Below the pieces are notes generated by a model. That model was not told the origin of the DNA. It did not search any database and saw only the letters and a program-made list of their open reading frames with translations. 64,000 bases of DNA from Oceanobacillus indicireducens (GTDB lineage Bacteria > Bacillota > Bacilli > Bacillales > Amphibacillaceae): the NCBI RefSeq assembly GCF_014647195.1, contig NZ_BMOS01000008.1:31091-95090 (forward strand). The letters run 5' to 3'. The position numbers and the translations under genes are program-made. This document shows positions 17,024 to 25,258 of this stretch, in pieces. Within the stretch, counting starts at the first letter, position 1. Each line of letters begins with the position of its first letter.

Positions 17024-17572
17024 TTAAGTGTATTTGTTTTTTCTAAGATTTTTTAATCGCACGCTAAATTCATAATAGGCTATTCCAGGGACCATAAGTC
17101 CTAATGCTGATATTCCAGCCAGCATGATAGCAAAGGCATTCATTCTCTCATTGATACCAAGGTAATACCCAAGGAGCCCAAACAACAAGAACAAGACTAA
17201 CGCAATTAAAAATGGAACAGCTCTTTTACCCATGAGTTTCTTTTCCTCTTCATACATTTCTATTCTACTTGTAATATCGGTATATATCGGTCTTGCATTC
17301 TGTGGAGCACAAAATATATGAATTTCATCGGCAGAACATACATGCATCCATCCCGCGTCTTCAAAGTATGAAAAATATTCTTTGTCAGGATATTTTTCAT
17401 AATCAAGTGAGTACTTTAGATTCCTCGGCTCTCCCTTTCTTAGCTTGAACTTAAAAAATCCATAAAAACCTTCTAAATGCCACCCTTGCTGTGAGTACCT
17501 TTCCAGCTTCGCCATTTCTCTTTCCTCAAAACGTCCAAGCCCATTATTTCTAATATATTTTGTTGTCTTCAT
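17024..17572 (-). CDS. DUF2812 membrane protein
   Basis: 182 residues. The N-terminal half has the DUF2812 pattern: ARYSQQGWHLEG-like (LERYSQQGWHLEGFYGF) and then the YSLDYEKYPDKEYFSYFEDA and GWMHVCSADEIHIF segments. Two membrane helices follow near 116-168. DUF2812 proteins are regularly encoded beside a PadR regulator, as here, and are thought to be membrane targets or partners of it; the mechanism is unknown. The start ATG overlaps the padR stop by four bases (ATGA), so the two are translationally coupled. Confidence 0.85.
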   Translation of the reverse strand: MKTTKYIRNNGLGRFEEREMAKLERYSQQGWHLEGFYGFFKFKLRKGEPRNLKYSLDYEKYPDKEYFSYFEDAGWMHVCSADEIHIFCAPQNARPIYTDITSRIEMYEEEKKLMGKRAVPFLIALVLFLLFGLLGYYLGINERMNAFAIMLAGISALGLMVPGIAYYEFSVRLKNLRKNKYT

Positions 17573-17907
17573 ACTTGTTCTCCCTTCTCATTAAATATAT
17601 CTTCAGCAAGAGTAATCATTTCTCTCCTGCGTTGTACTTCTTTTTTTAACAATTGAATACCTTTTTCTGTTGTTTGATATGTTTTCCTTTGCTTATTTTC
17701 ACTACTTACTAATTCTATTAGCCCCGATACTAAAAGCTTTTGGATATTTGAATATAAAGAAGCAGGTCCAATTAAGAATTTACCGTTTGTCATTGAATCA
17801 ATTGTTTTCATTATTAAATATCCATGTTTTGGTTGTACCAGGAACAACAGTATATAGAAAGTGATATCCGTAAGTTCCTCAATTTCTAAGGTGTGATTTT
17901 TTGACAT
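17569..17907 (-). CDS. PadR family transcriptional regulator
   Basis: 112 residues with a winged helix: LFLVQPKHGYLIMKTIDSMT, then GPASLYSNIQKLLVSGLIEL, and a short C-terminal dimerisation helix. The ATG at 17907 was chosen because AGGAGG lies six bases before it; another ATG six bases upstream touches the ribosome binding site. It forms an operon with the DUF2812 gene and is probably autoregulated through the palindrome just upstream. Confidence 0.88.
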   Translation of the reverse strand: MSKNHTLEIEELTDITFYILLFLVQPKHGYLIMKTIDSMTNGKFLIGPASLYSNIQKLLVSGLIELVSSENKQRKTYQTTEKGIQLLKKEVQRRREMITLAEDIFNEKGEQV

Positions 17908-17923
17908 GAGCATCCTCCTAAAT

Positions 17924-17970
17924 ATATCGGTTAGTGATATATTTATATATACTATATCACTAACCGATAT
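17924..17970. promoter_or_regulatory. perfect palindromic operator of the PadR/DUF2812 operon
   Basis: ATATCGGTTAGTGATATA at 17924-17941 and TATATCACTAACCGATAT at 17953-17970 are exact reverse complements (18 bp) around 11 AT-rich bases. The palindrome begins a few bases before the AGGAGG of padR, so it covers the probable promoter. The position fits autorepression by the PadR protein encoded next to it. Confidence 0.75.
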
Positions 17971-18058
17971 AGAAGCCAAACTAAATATCGGATTAATCTG
18001 AAATATTTTTTATTACTCATATGCTCATTTATGTATTTATGAGCTGTTTGCCTTCCAG

Positions 18059-18112
18059 CTGCATTAACAGCGATATCACGGGATGTCCGGCCACATGAAC
18101 CTTTCATTGATG
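18059..18112 (-). pseudogene. short coding remnant upstream of PadR
   Basis: On the minus strand MKGSCGRTSRDIAVNAAGRQ then TAHKYINEHMS can be read from an ATG near 18108 and runs on without similarity into the operator region. The composition is protein-like, but the reading frame dies at once and the family was not recognised. It may be the relic of a small or truncated gene. Confidence 0.25.
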
Positions 18113-18193
18113 TAGTTTTTTATTTGTAATAAAATTTAAGTCTAATTCTCATCACGCAAGAAAAGCTATTCACGGCAGGGTATAATAATTCAA

Positions 18194-18237
18194 AAAAATA
18201 GACTTAGATGCTACATCAGTAGATCTAAGTCTATTTT
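18194..18237 (-). terminator. terminator of ppc
   Basis: AAAAATAGACTTAGAT and ATCTAAGTCTATTTTT are exact complements, 23 bases past the ppc stop. Confidence 0.9.
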
Positions 18238-18259
18238 TACTCTGTTTGTAATTTGCTAA

Positions 18260-21010
18260 TCAACCCGTATTAACTAACCCCGCCGCAACACCATTAATCG
18301 TCAATAACACATCCGTCTTCAATTCTTCAGAAGGATTTTCCGTCGCTCTTAATCTACGGATGGAATCGACCTGCAAAATGTTTAACGGGTCAACATACGG
18401 ATTACGGAGATGGACGGATTCTCGAATATTTGGTGAGTGGCTTAGGAGCACTTCATTGCCAGTAATTTGCAATAATGCCGCTCTTGTTCGTTTATATTCG
18501 TCCTTGATATTGTTAAAGATCCGTTTGGCCACTTCTGGATCTTCCACTAATTCCAAGTACTCTCTCGCACTTCCCATATCTGCCGTCAATAAAGCCATTT
18601 GCAAGTTGTTGATCGTTGCATGGAAGAAAGCCCAATCGTTATACATCGTCTGCAGGATCTCCAAGTTGCTTTCATCCTGGTCAATGAATGTTTGTAAGCC
18701 TGTACCTGCTGCATACCAAGCCGGGAGCAAGTGTCTCGACTGTGTCCAGGCGAATACCCATGGAATTGCACGCAAGTCCTCGAATTGCTGGCTGTTTTTT
18801 CTGCTCATCGGACGGGAGCCGATATTTAATGCATCAAGTTCCGCGAGTGGTGTCGCTTCGTTGAAATAGGTTAGGAAATCGGGATCACCGAAAACAAGGG
18901 ATTGATATTTTTCCAATGATTTTTCTGAAATGACTTCCATTGCTGTTTCCCATTCTTCTTTACGAAGTTCCATCTGGTCAGGTGCGCTCGCAACTTTGGC
19001 ACTCGCTTCAAATAAAGCCGAAGCTGCTTGCTCCAAGTTTCGGTAGGCGATATCTTCCAGTAAATATCTCGAGGACAGTACTTCACCTTGCTCCGTAATT
19101 TTCACACCATCTCCAAGTGTTTCCACTGGCTGTGAGAGAATGCTAGTATGGAGTGAACCACCCCCGCGTCCTAATGAGCCGCCACGTCCATGGAAATATT
19201 TTAAATGAATATCATAATTTCTTGCCATCCGGTGAATATCTTTCTGTGCTTTAAACAGTTCCCAATTTGCACTTAGCGTTCCACCGTCTTTACTTCCATC
19301 GGAATAGCCAAGCATAATTTCTTGATGATTGTGTCGCGCTTCCAGTTGTTTGCGGTAAACGTCTGCCTCAAATAAGGTCTGCATAATTTTTGGTCCTGCT
19401 TTCAAATCATCAATCGTCTCGAGCAGTGGTGCGACATCTAAGTCACTTTCTACTGTTCCGTCTTGATTGATCCGGTATAGTCCAACTTCTTTAGCAAGCA
19501 CAAGGACCTCCAGTAAGTCACTTGGAGATTCTGTCATACTAATTATATAAACCTCAATCGCACGTTTGCCAAATTCATCATGTGCCTGCTTAATCATTCT
19601 GAATACTCGCAGCATATCCTGCGTCGCTTTGGAATATCTGTCATCTGTAAGCAGTAACGGTCTTGGGTCTTCCAGAATTTTGTACAAGATTGCTTGTTTC
19701 TCGGTTTCCGTAAGGGTGGAATAATCGTCAGCAAGCTTGACAATTTTTAAAATCTCAGCGATTGCCGCTTCATGTTCTCCGCTGTGATTCCGGATATCGA
19801 GTGTTGCCAAATGGAAGCCGAACATCTCTACTTGGCGGATCAGTTTCCGAATCGCTTTCAGTTTCTTATTAACTGGTAAATGTTTTTCTACACTTGCTTT
19901 AATTTCCTTCAGATCGGCTGCCAATTCCTCTGCACGCGTATAGCCTAAATCTGACTTCCCCTTTTCCCTGACACGTTTTAAAATAATCGCAAATTTACGC
20001 CTGTAGACTTCAGATTTCACTCGCCATTTCTCTTCTTTTTCTAAGTATTCTTTCTCCTCAGCTTCTACCTTTTCTATGAATTCTTGTTCGATAGCTAAGC
20101 GTTCAGTAGATTGGCTGAATCTTCTCATTAAATTCGTGATGGAAGCTTCATATTTCTGTAAAATAAGTCGCTGCTGCATTTCAAGTGTCGTCCAAGTTAT
20201 TTCGGGAGTCACATTCGGATTCCCGTCCCTATCTCCACCGATCCAGGAACCGAAACGGATAAAGTTTGGCACTTGCCACTCCTTCTCTGCTACCTGATCC
20301 CGGAGCTGTAGTTCCAATTCCCAGAAAACATCAGGCAATGTATCGAAGAGGACTTGATTAAAGTAATAGAGGCCATTTTTCACTTCATCCAACACTTCCG
20401 GCTTCCTGTGTCTTAATTCATCGGTATGCCATAATGCCATTACTTCGTTGAACAGACTGTCCTCAATTGCTTCCCTCTCCCACTCGGTGATAAGCGGGTT
20501 ATCTATTTTACGAAGGTTCTCTGATATCCGTTTTTGACTTTCAAGCACTGTTCGTTTTGTCGCCTCGGTTGGGTGAGCCGTCATAATCAGTTCAATCGAT
20601 AAGTCATTGAGAACATCCTGTATCTCTTCTTCATTCAAATTATATTCCTTTACTTTGGTGACCGCTTTCTCGAGTGAGAAGGCTTGACTTGTCCCTTCCT
20701 CAAGTAAATATTGGCGTCTACGCCTAATCCGGTGATTCTGCTCTGCTACGTTCACGAGATGGAAATAAACAGAAAATGCCCGAATTACTTGTTGCCTCAT
20801 TGGTGGTTGTAAGTTGCTGATTTCTTGTTTCAATTCCGCATACAAATCTTTATCGAATTTTTTCCGGATACTTTTCGTCATTTTTCGAATCGTTTCGACT
20901 TTATCAAATAACGCTTTACCACCATGGAGGACTAATATTTCGCCTAGTATATTTCCAAGCATATTCACATCATTTTGCAATGGAGTGTTATGAGCTGTTT
21001 TTTCTATCAT
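18260..21010 (-). CDS. ppc: phosphoenolpyruvate carboxylase
   Basis: 916 residues, the normal length of bacterial PEPC. It makes oxaloacetate from PEP and bicarbonate, refilling the TCA cycle. The catalytic His lies in TAHPTEATKR (near 152); GSWIGGDRDGNPNVTPE lies near 250, the YSDGSKDGG loop near 563, the catalytic loop FHGRGGSLGRGGG near 600, and HLRNPYVDPLN with the terminal NTG at the C-terminus. The start ATG follows AAGGAGGGGACAAAA. It is monocistronic. The oxaloacetate could feed the aspartate-derived threonine pathway encoded at 28.6 kb. Confidence 0.97.
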   Translation of the reverse strand: MIEKTAHNTPLQNDVNMLGNILGEILVLHGGKALFDKVETIRKMTKSIRKKFDKDLYAELKQEISNLQPPMRQQVIRAFSVYFHLVNVAEQNHRIRRRRQYLLEEGTSQAFSLEKAVTKVKEYNLNEEEIQDVLNDLSIELIMTAHPTEATKRTVLESQKRISENLRKIDNPLITEWEREAIEDSLFNEVMALWHTDELRHRKPEVLDEVKNGLYYFNQVLFDTLPDVFWELELQLRDQVAEKEWQVPNFIRFGSWIGGDRDGNPNVTPEITWTTLEMQQRLILQKYEASITNLMRRFSQSTERLAIEQEFIEKVEAEEKEYLEKEEKWRVKSEVYRRKFAIILKRVREKGKSDLGYTRAEELAADLKEIKASVEKHLPVNKKLKAIRKLIRQVEMFGFHLATLDIRNHSGEHEAAIAEILKIVKLADDYSTLTETEKQAILYKILEDPRPLLLTDDRYSKATQDMLRVFRMIKQAHDEFGKRAIEVYIISMTESPSDLLEVLVLAKEVGLYRINQDGTVESDLDVAPLLETIDDLKAGPKIMQTLFEADVYRKQLEARHNHQEIMLGYSDGSKDGGTLSANWELFKAQKDIHRMARNYDIHLKYFHGRGGSLGRGGGSLHTSILSQPVETLGDGVKITEQGEVLSSRYLLEDIAYRNLEQAASALFEASAKVASAPDQMELRKEEWETAMEVISEKSLEKYQSLVFGDPDFLTYFNEATPLAELDALNIGSRPMSRKNSQQFEDLRAIPWVFAWTQSRHLLPAWYAAGTGLQTFIDQDESNLEILQTMYNDWAFFHATINNLQMALLTADMGSAREYLELVEDPEVAKRIFNNIKDEYKRTRAALLQITGNEVLLSHSPNIRESVHLRNPYVDPLNILQVDSIRRLRATENPSEELKTDVLLTINGVAAGLVNTG

Positions 21011-21117
21011 TTTTGTCCCCTCCTTAGTTGTATTCTTTCTATCATACCACTTATCTTAAAAATTAATAAAGTCTAACATCGATTTTCAGTGTAAATAATA
21101 GATTCACTCTTGATAGC

Positions 21118-21152
21118 AAAAAGCCGAATGATACGGTGCATTCGGCTTTTTT
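21118..21152 (-). terminator. terminator of the ABC exporter remnant
   Basis: AAAAAGCCGAATG and CATTCGGCTTTTTT form a strong stem with T-tracts on both strands, 25 bases past the remnant stop. Confidence 0.85.
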
Positions 21153-21176
21153 GCTTTTAATATATCCATATTTTTA

Positions 21177-21616
21177 TTACTTGGCGCATGATTTATCAAA
21201 CATATAGCCAACCAATGCCTCATATATCGCTGGCTTGTTCGAGAATTGGCTGTTATATAGGTCTGCATAAAACCCCTTTTTCTCCAATAATTCATCATGT
21301 GTGCCTTGCTCCATAATATTTCCTTTATCCATTACCAATATGAGGTCAGCATTTTTATTGTCGATGATCTGTGGGCAATAACAAAGCTCGTTCGCCCTTT
21401 CATCAAATGATCCATGGCTTCTTGGATATACATCTCTGTTCGTGTATCTACACTTGATGTTGCTTCGTCTAAAATCATAATGGGCGGATCCGCTAGTATG
21501 GTGCGCGCAATCGTTAAGAGTTTTTTCTGCCCTTGGGAGATATTTGATGCTTCTTCATTTAAGACGGTACCATAAGCTTCCGGCAACGTGCTGATGAAAT
21601 GATCAGCGTGAGCCAT
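21177..21616 (-). pseudogene. ABC exporter ATPase remnant (MsbA/MDR type)
   Basis: The fragment starts after the Q-loop with [20 protein letters not shown] and keeps a degenerate signature (NISQGQKK), Walker B ([14 protein letters not shown]) and the H-loop His (IAHRSSTI). A frameshift follows; [20 protein letters not shown] then [19 protein letters not shown] continue in another frame to 21177. The membrane domain and Walker A are absent, so this is a 5'-deleted and frameshifted relic of a fused-type ABC exporter. It probably belonged with the TipA-type regulator relic just upstream. Confidence 0.85.
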
Positions 21617-21638
21617 TTACACTAATATTCGCCTCTAC

Positions 21639-21666
21639 AAAAAAGAGCGACAGATCGCTCTTTTTT
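21639..21666 (-). terminator. terminator of the TipA-type remnant
   Basis: AAAAAAGAGCGA and TCGCTCTTTTTT form a tight stem with T-tracts on either side, directly after the TipAS fragment on the minus strand. Confidence 0.8.
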
Positions 21667-21674
21667 GTTCTTAA

Positions 21675-21840
21675 TTATTTTCCTTCAGTATACACAGCCA
21701 TCGCCCCCCGCATAAACATTGCCAAGCCTTCCCCAAACTGGTCAAAGTTTTTCGTAATGCGTTCATCTGCGACATACATCTCACCAAGTCCTTTAAACTT
21801 ATTTTTATTTTATTCGCCCATTCTTGGGTAATTTAATCTC
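21675..21840 (-). pseudogene. TipA-type MerR regulator remnant (TipAS domain)
   Basis: The minus strand reads FKGLGEMYVADERITKNFDQ then FGEGLAMFMRGAMAVYTEGK and a TAA at 21675. This is the C-terminal end of a TipAS antibiotic-recognition domain, which follows a MerR DNA-binding domain in TipA/Mta-like multidrug regulators. A separated piece reading TQEWANKI lies just upstream in another frame. The DNA-binding part is gone. Confidence 0.65.
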
Positions 21841-21897
21841 CTTCTAGACGTTTTCACCATATAGTGAATGGAAGAGTATGTTTAGGAGGTTGAACAG

Positions 21898-22443
21898 ATG
21901 AATCATAATCCATATAATTCGCATCAATACCCACATGATGGGTACGAAGAGTATGATGAGGAAAGACTATTCAATTACCCAGGTAATTTACCATTCGTTG
22001 GTGGCGGACAGCAGGAACCTCCGCCGTTTGGACCACCAGGATTTCCAGGTGGACAGTGGGGGCCTGGTTCTGGAGGTGGTGGCTGGTCACCACCTGGCGG
22101 ACCTGGATCAGGAGGCGGTTGGCCACCGGGTGGACCTGGCGTAGGACCTGGAGGAGGACCGGGCGGATTTCCAGGGCAAGGGCAGCAGCAAGTGGGACCA
22201 CCTTCCGCTCCACCACCGAATTTCACCCCACAGCAAAGTCAGTTTCAAACCTTTGCCGTTGATCCGGGCGGCATTCGCGGCTGTTTATTCCGCTTCACTT
22301 ATATTTGGTTAAGAAGAGATCAATTCTGGTTCTACCCGACCTTTGTCGGAAGAAATTCGATTGCAGGTTTCCGCTGGCGAGGGAACCGTTGGGTATATTT
22401 TGGAATCGACCTCGATCGAATCCAATCTTTCCAATGCTTTTAA
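21898..22443 (+). CDS. Gly/Pro-rich protein with conserved aromatic C-terminal domain
   Basis: 181 residues. Residues 1-35 are polar and rich in His, Tyr and Asp; 36-100 form a low-complexity Gly/Pro tract (repeats such as GPGSGGGW and PPGGPG); 115-181 form a compact aromatic domain with GCLFRFTYIWL, FWFYPTFVGR and FRWRGNRWVYFGIDL. Similar C-terminal domains occur in uncharacterised Bacillaceae proteins; the role is unknown. There is no signal peptide. The two Cys residues and the low-complexity tract would suit a spore or surface structural protein, but this is inference. The ATG follows AGGAGGTTGAACAG. It is monocistronic. Confidence 0.75.
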   Translation: MNHNPYNSHQYPHDGYEEYDEERLFNYPGNLPFVGGGQQEPPPFGPPGFPGGQWGPGSGGGGWSPPGGPGSGGGWPPGGPGVGPGGGPGGFPGQGQQQVGPPSAPPPNFTPQQSQFQTFAVDPGGIRGCLFRFTYIWLRRDQFWFYPTFVGRNSIAGFRWRGNRWVYFGIDLDRIQSFQCF

Positions 22444-22445
22444 CA

Positions 22446-22490
22446 CAGGCGGGGCATTCAAGAAAAATTCTTGGATGTCCTGTTTTTTTA
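22446..22490 (+). terminator. terminator of the Gly/Pro-rich gene
   Basis: ACAGGCGGGGCATTCAAGAA and TTCTTGGATGTCCTGT pair with a small internal mismatch and are followed by seven T. Confidence 0.85.
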
Positions 22491-22734
22491 AATGATATAA
22501 ATTGGACAGACCATTAAGTACGATATTGTTTCCGTAATGGTGACTTGTAAGATTGGGCTATCGGACAAATAGGAAGGGAAATCTATGAGACTTATCCAAT
22601 AGAACTCTAGACCTGAACTCAAATGTAAATTTATATTAACAATTCATCAACAAATTCTTACCAATTTCTCATTTTCCTCACAGCGCGCTTTTACCTCTGG
22701 CGGATAATATTACATTGCAAGGAGGAGAAAGGGC

Positions 22735-23493
22735 ATGGCAATTGAAATTTTTAGGAGAAGAGAACAGAAATATTTAATTACAACGAAACAATATGAAGAA
22801 CTTGTTGACAGGATTTCTCCCTACATGCGGCCGGATAAGTTCGGTAACAATGGCAAGTACACGGTGACGAGTCTCTATTTCGAAAGTAACGACCGGAAAA
22901 TTTATTATGAAACGAAGAACAAATTAAAGTATCGGCAAAAGCTGAGATTACGCGTGTATGATGATGCAGCTTTGGATAGTACGGCTTTTTTCGAAGTGAA
23001 ACAGAAACATAAGAAGGTTGTGAATAAACGACGGATGCGTCTTCCTTTATCTGAAGCCTACCGTTATATTTATTTCCCGAATCGGAGTTTGGAAGAATTC
23101 GAGACTTCCAATCTGCAAGTATTACGGGAAATCGACTACTTTAGAAATTTATATCATTTGGAACCGGAAATGGTCGTCAGTTATGACCGGCATGCATTGC
23201 ATCATAAAGAAGATGCAGACTTAAGAATGACATTCGACTTTAATTTACGCTGTAGGGATGATGATTTACAGTTGGCAAACGGTTCTTATGGGGACTTATT
23301 CATTGATGAAGATCTCGTTGTTCTTGAGGTGAAGGTGAATGATAGTGTCCCATTATGGCTTGCGCGTATTTTGCAGGAGCTGGGTTGTGAACAGCGAAGT
23401 GCTTCGAAGTTTTGCACAAGTATGGAATTATTGCATGGGATCGCATCACCCGCAGGAACAGCGCGGGAAACGGTTCATATAGGAGGAATGTAA
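22735..23493 (+). CDS. VTC domain protein (polyphosphate polymerase-like)
   Basis: 252 residues of the VTC/CYTH-like triphosphate tunnel fold. Basic strands that would line the tunnel are visible: RREQKYLI at the start, KYRQKLRLRVY near 62-72, FFEVKQKHKKVVNKRR near 83-98 and VVLEVKVN near 200. In yeast Vtc4 this fold makes polyphosphate from ATP; bacterial members are mostly untested. ATG follows AGGAGGAGAAAGGGC. The DUF4956 gene starts one base past the stop, a pairing repeated in many bacteria, so the two probably act together at the membrane. Confidence 0.88.
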   Translation: MAIEIFRRREQKYLITTKQYEELVDRISPYMRPDKFGNNGKYTVTSLYFESNDRKIYYETKNKLKYRQKLRLRVYDDAALDSTAFFEVKQKHKKVVNKRRMRLPLSEAYRYIYFPNRSLEEFETSNLQVLREIDYFRNLYHLEPEMVVSYDRHALHHKEDADLRMTFDFNLRCRDDDLQLANGSYGDLFIDEDLVVLEVKVNDSVPLWLARILQELGCEQRSASKFCTSMELLHGIASPAGTARETVHIGGM

Positions 23494-23494
23494 G

Positions 23495-24172
23495 ATGGAT
23501 ATGATCAATCAACTTTTTACAGTAGATGGTGGGGAAACGACATTGGTGCTCAGTTTAGCCGCAATGGCACTTACAACGATTTTAAGCATTATTATTACGC
23601 TTGTTTATCAAATGACTTTTTCAGGTGAGCGTTATTCTCAGAATTTCGTGCATACGATCATTATCATGAGTGTTGTCGTGTCTGTTATTATGAATGTGGT
23701 GAGCGGGAATGCCGGAGTTGCCTTTGGTTTATTTGCGGTCTTCTCCCTAATCCGCTTCCGTAGTGCGGTAACAGATGCAAAAGATATTGCCTATATATTT
23801 TTCGGGCTTTCGGTTGGGATGACTAGTGGATTATATCAATTCCAGTTAGCCATCATCTTGACATTTTTCGCAGGTATTTTATTTTATATCCTCCATAAAG
23901 TCAATTATGGAAAAGGCAAGGACACCCAGATTCTTAAAGTGACCGTGCCGGAGAATTTGAACCATGAGAACCTGCTTGAAGACGTATTCGAAGAGTTCAC
24001 ACTCTCAAGTCACCTGCGCCAGGTAGAAACGACAAACCTTGGAACGATGATTATGTACACATACGCAATCCGGATGAAGAATGATACGAACGATAAAATA
24101 CTACTCGACCGAATTCGGGAAAAGAACGCGAACCTGAAAGTATCTTTATCGTACTTGCAATCTGGAAATTAA
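23495..24172 (+). CDS. DUF4956 membrane protein
   Basis: 225 residues with four membrane helices (about 14-37, 50-65, 71-86 and 104-132), the conserved SLIRFRSAV loop near 84-92 and AKDIAYIFFGLSVG after it, then a cytoplasmic C-terminal domain of about 80 residues. DUF4956 proteins are regularly paired with VTC-domain proteins as here. AGGAGGA seven bases before ATG 23495 lies inside the end of the VTC gene, so translation is probably coupled. The activity is unknown. Confidence 0.85.
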   Translation: MDMINQLFTVDGGETTLVLSLAAMALTTILSIIITLVYQMTFSGERYSQNFVHTIIIMSVVVSVIMNVVSGNAGVAFGLFAVFSLIRFRSAVTDAKDIAYIFFGLSVGMTSGLYQFQLAIILTFFAGILFYILHKVNYGKGKDTQILKVTVPENLNHENLLEDVFEEFTLSSHLRQVETTNLGTMIMYTYAIRMKNDTNDKILLDRIREKNANLKVSLSYLQSGN

Positions 24173-24181
24173 TTGAAGTAT

Positions 24182-24216
24182 AAAAAAGCTGCCCAGGTCA
24201 AAATGGCAGCTTTTTT
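24182..24216. terminator. bidirectional terminator
   Basis: AAAAAAGCTGCC and GGCAGCTTTTTT are exact complements with T-tracts on both strands. It serves the DUF4956 gene from the left and the prenyl synthase gene from the right. Confidence 0.9.
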
Positions 24217-24217
24217 C

Positions 24218-25048
24218 TTATGCTTCTTCTTTTAAAATCTCGTCCACGGTATTTTCTACTTCGGTCCGGGTCATCTTCTCGTGTCCGTCATCCATTGCTT
24301 TTAGCGTCTTCTTCGCAAGGGCAAGCGGAATTCGGCAGAAGAGGACAATATTCTTCGTCTCAAGATCTTCCATATATTTATCCGCCTTGGCCAGGTTATC
24401 TCGAGCATAATCGAACATATCAGCACGCGTCCAACCATCCGGGATGAAACGGACACCACGATCCGCATCTTCGTCCTGATTTCTTAACATGTTCACCGCT
24501 TGCAGACCGCGGCCATAGCCGATTGCTAGGTCATAATCGGTTTCCGTACCGTCATACCACTTCCAAATATCGGATAGCATGACACCAACGAGCCCAGCTA
24601 CAAAGTACGTATACTCATCAAGTTCTTCCTTTGTCGTTACGATGAAGTCTTTTTCGACCCATTTCGCCATTCCGTCCGCCATAATGCTTGTTGCTTCCAT
24701 CACTTTCCTAGTAATTTCCGCTGGGCAGACGTCGATCCAATCTGCGAGGCGCTGGGTTACTTCCGGTAATTCTTCGTAAGGCTTGATTAGTGCTTCATAT
24801 GCTTCACGGTCAAAACCTTTTTCAGACCGCAACAGTTTTGCTGTCTTTCGCAGTAAATGTGTTTTCGTTTCTTTCTGCATTGTTTCATGATCTTCAATCT
24901 CATCAATCGCACGCATGCATAAATAAGCTGCGCCAACTGTTTTTCGTAGCTTCGATTTTAATAATTTAATTGGTATATAAAAAGTTCTACTTGTCAGCTT
25001 TAACATGTGCATTGCTTCTTTTTGTAATTTCACTTCTGTGCTCAACAC
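24218..25048 (-). CDS. squalene/phytoene synthase family protein
   Basis: 276 residues of the head-to-head prenyl synthase family. SRTFYIPIKLL opens the fold near residue 20. The first Asp-rich motif is RAIDEIED (near 46-53), and the second is reduced to NQDEDADRGVRF (near 189-200). The enzyme should join two prenyl diphosphates, probably C15 for a C30 product, at the membrane face. No desaturase or cyclase gene is nearby, so the end product is open. The TTG start is supported by GGGAGG eight bases upstream. It is monocistronic. Confidence 0.85.
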   Translation of the reverse strand: MLSTEVKLQKEAMHMLKLTSRTFYIPIKLLKSKLRKTVGAAYLCMRAIDEIEDHETMQKETKTHLLRKTAKLLRSEKGFDREAYEALIKPYEELPEVTQRLADWIDVCPAEITRKVMEATSIMADGMAKWVEKDFIVTTKEELDEYTYFVAGLVGVMLSDIWKWYDGTETDYDLAIGYGRGLQAVNMLRNQDEDADRGVRFIPDGWTRADMFDYARDNLAKADKYMEDLETKNIVLFCRIPLALAKKTLKAMDDGHEKMTRTEVENTVDEILKEEA

Positions 25049-25151
25049 GTTGTCCTCCCTTTAAAACTTGAGGTAATTCAATTATAACAAACTTCACGAG
25101 CTTTTTCCTCCTTATGCTCGGCTCTTGTGAAATTAACGGTTAACACGTAGA

Positions 25152-25219
25152 ATAATAAAGTGAAACTTCATTCAGTGGGGTTCTTTCCAGCCCCACTGAA
25201 TGTTAGTTGAACAGAATCA
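25152..25219 (+). repeat. dispersed hairpin repeat, empty copy
   Basis: ATAATAAAGTGAAACTTC leads into a hairpin (ATTCAGTGGGG / CCCCACTGAAT) and then GTTAGTTGAACAGAATCAG. The same order appears at 56726-56780, where the part before ACTTC is separated by a group II intron. An inverted third copy lies at 50849-50897. The hairpin resembles a terminator but the repeat is longer than a terminator needs. Confidence 0.75.
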
Positions 25220-25258
25220 GAGATTTACATGTACTAATAATAGAAAGGTCGTTACATC

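Noticed and set aside
21935..22262. Overlapping Gly/Pro or Arg/Trp-rich frames on both strands of the Gly/Pro-rich gene
   Set aside because: They are shadows of its repetitive codons; only the frame starting at 21898 has AGGAGG and a conserved C-terminal domain.
25130..25258. Adenine riboswitch before the PbuE-like gene
   Set aside because: The conserved purine-aptamer core was not found; the leader holds the dispersed hairpin repeat instead.
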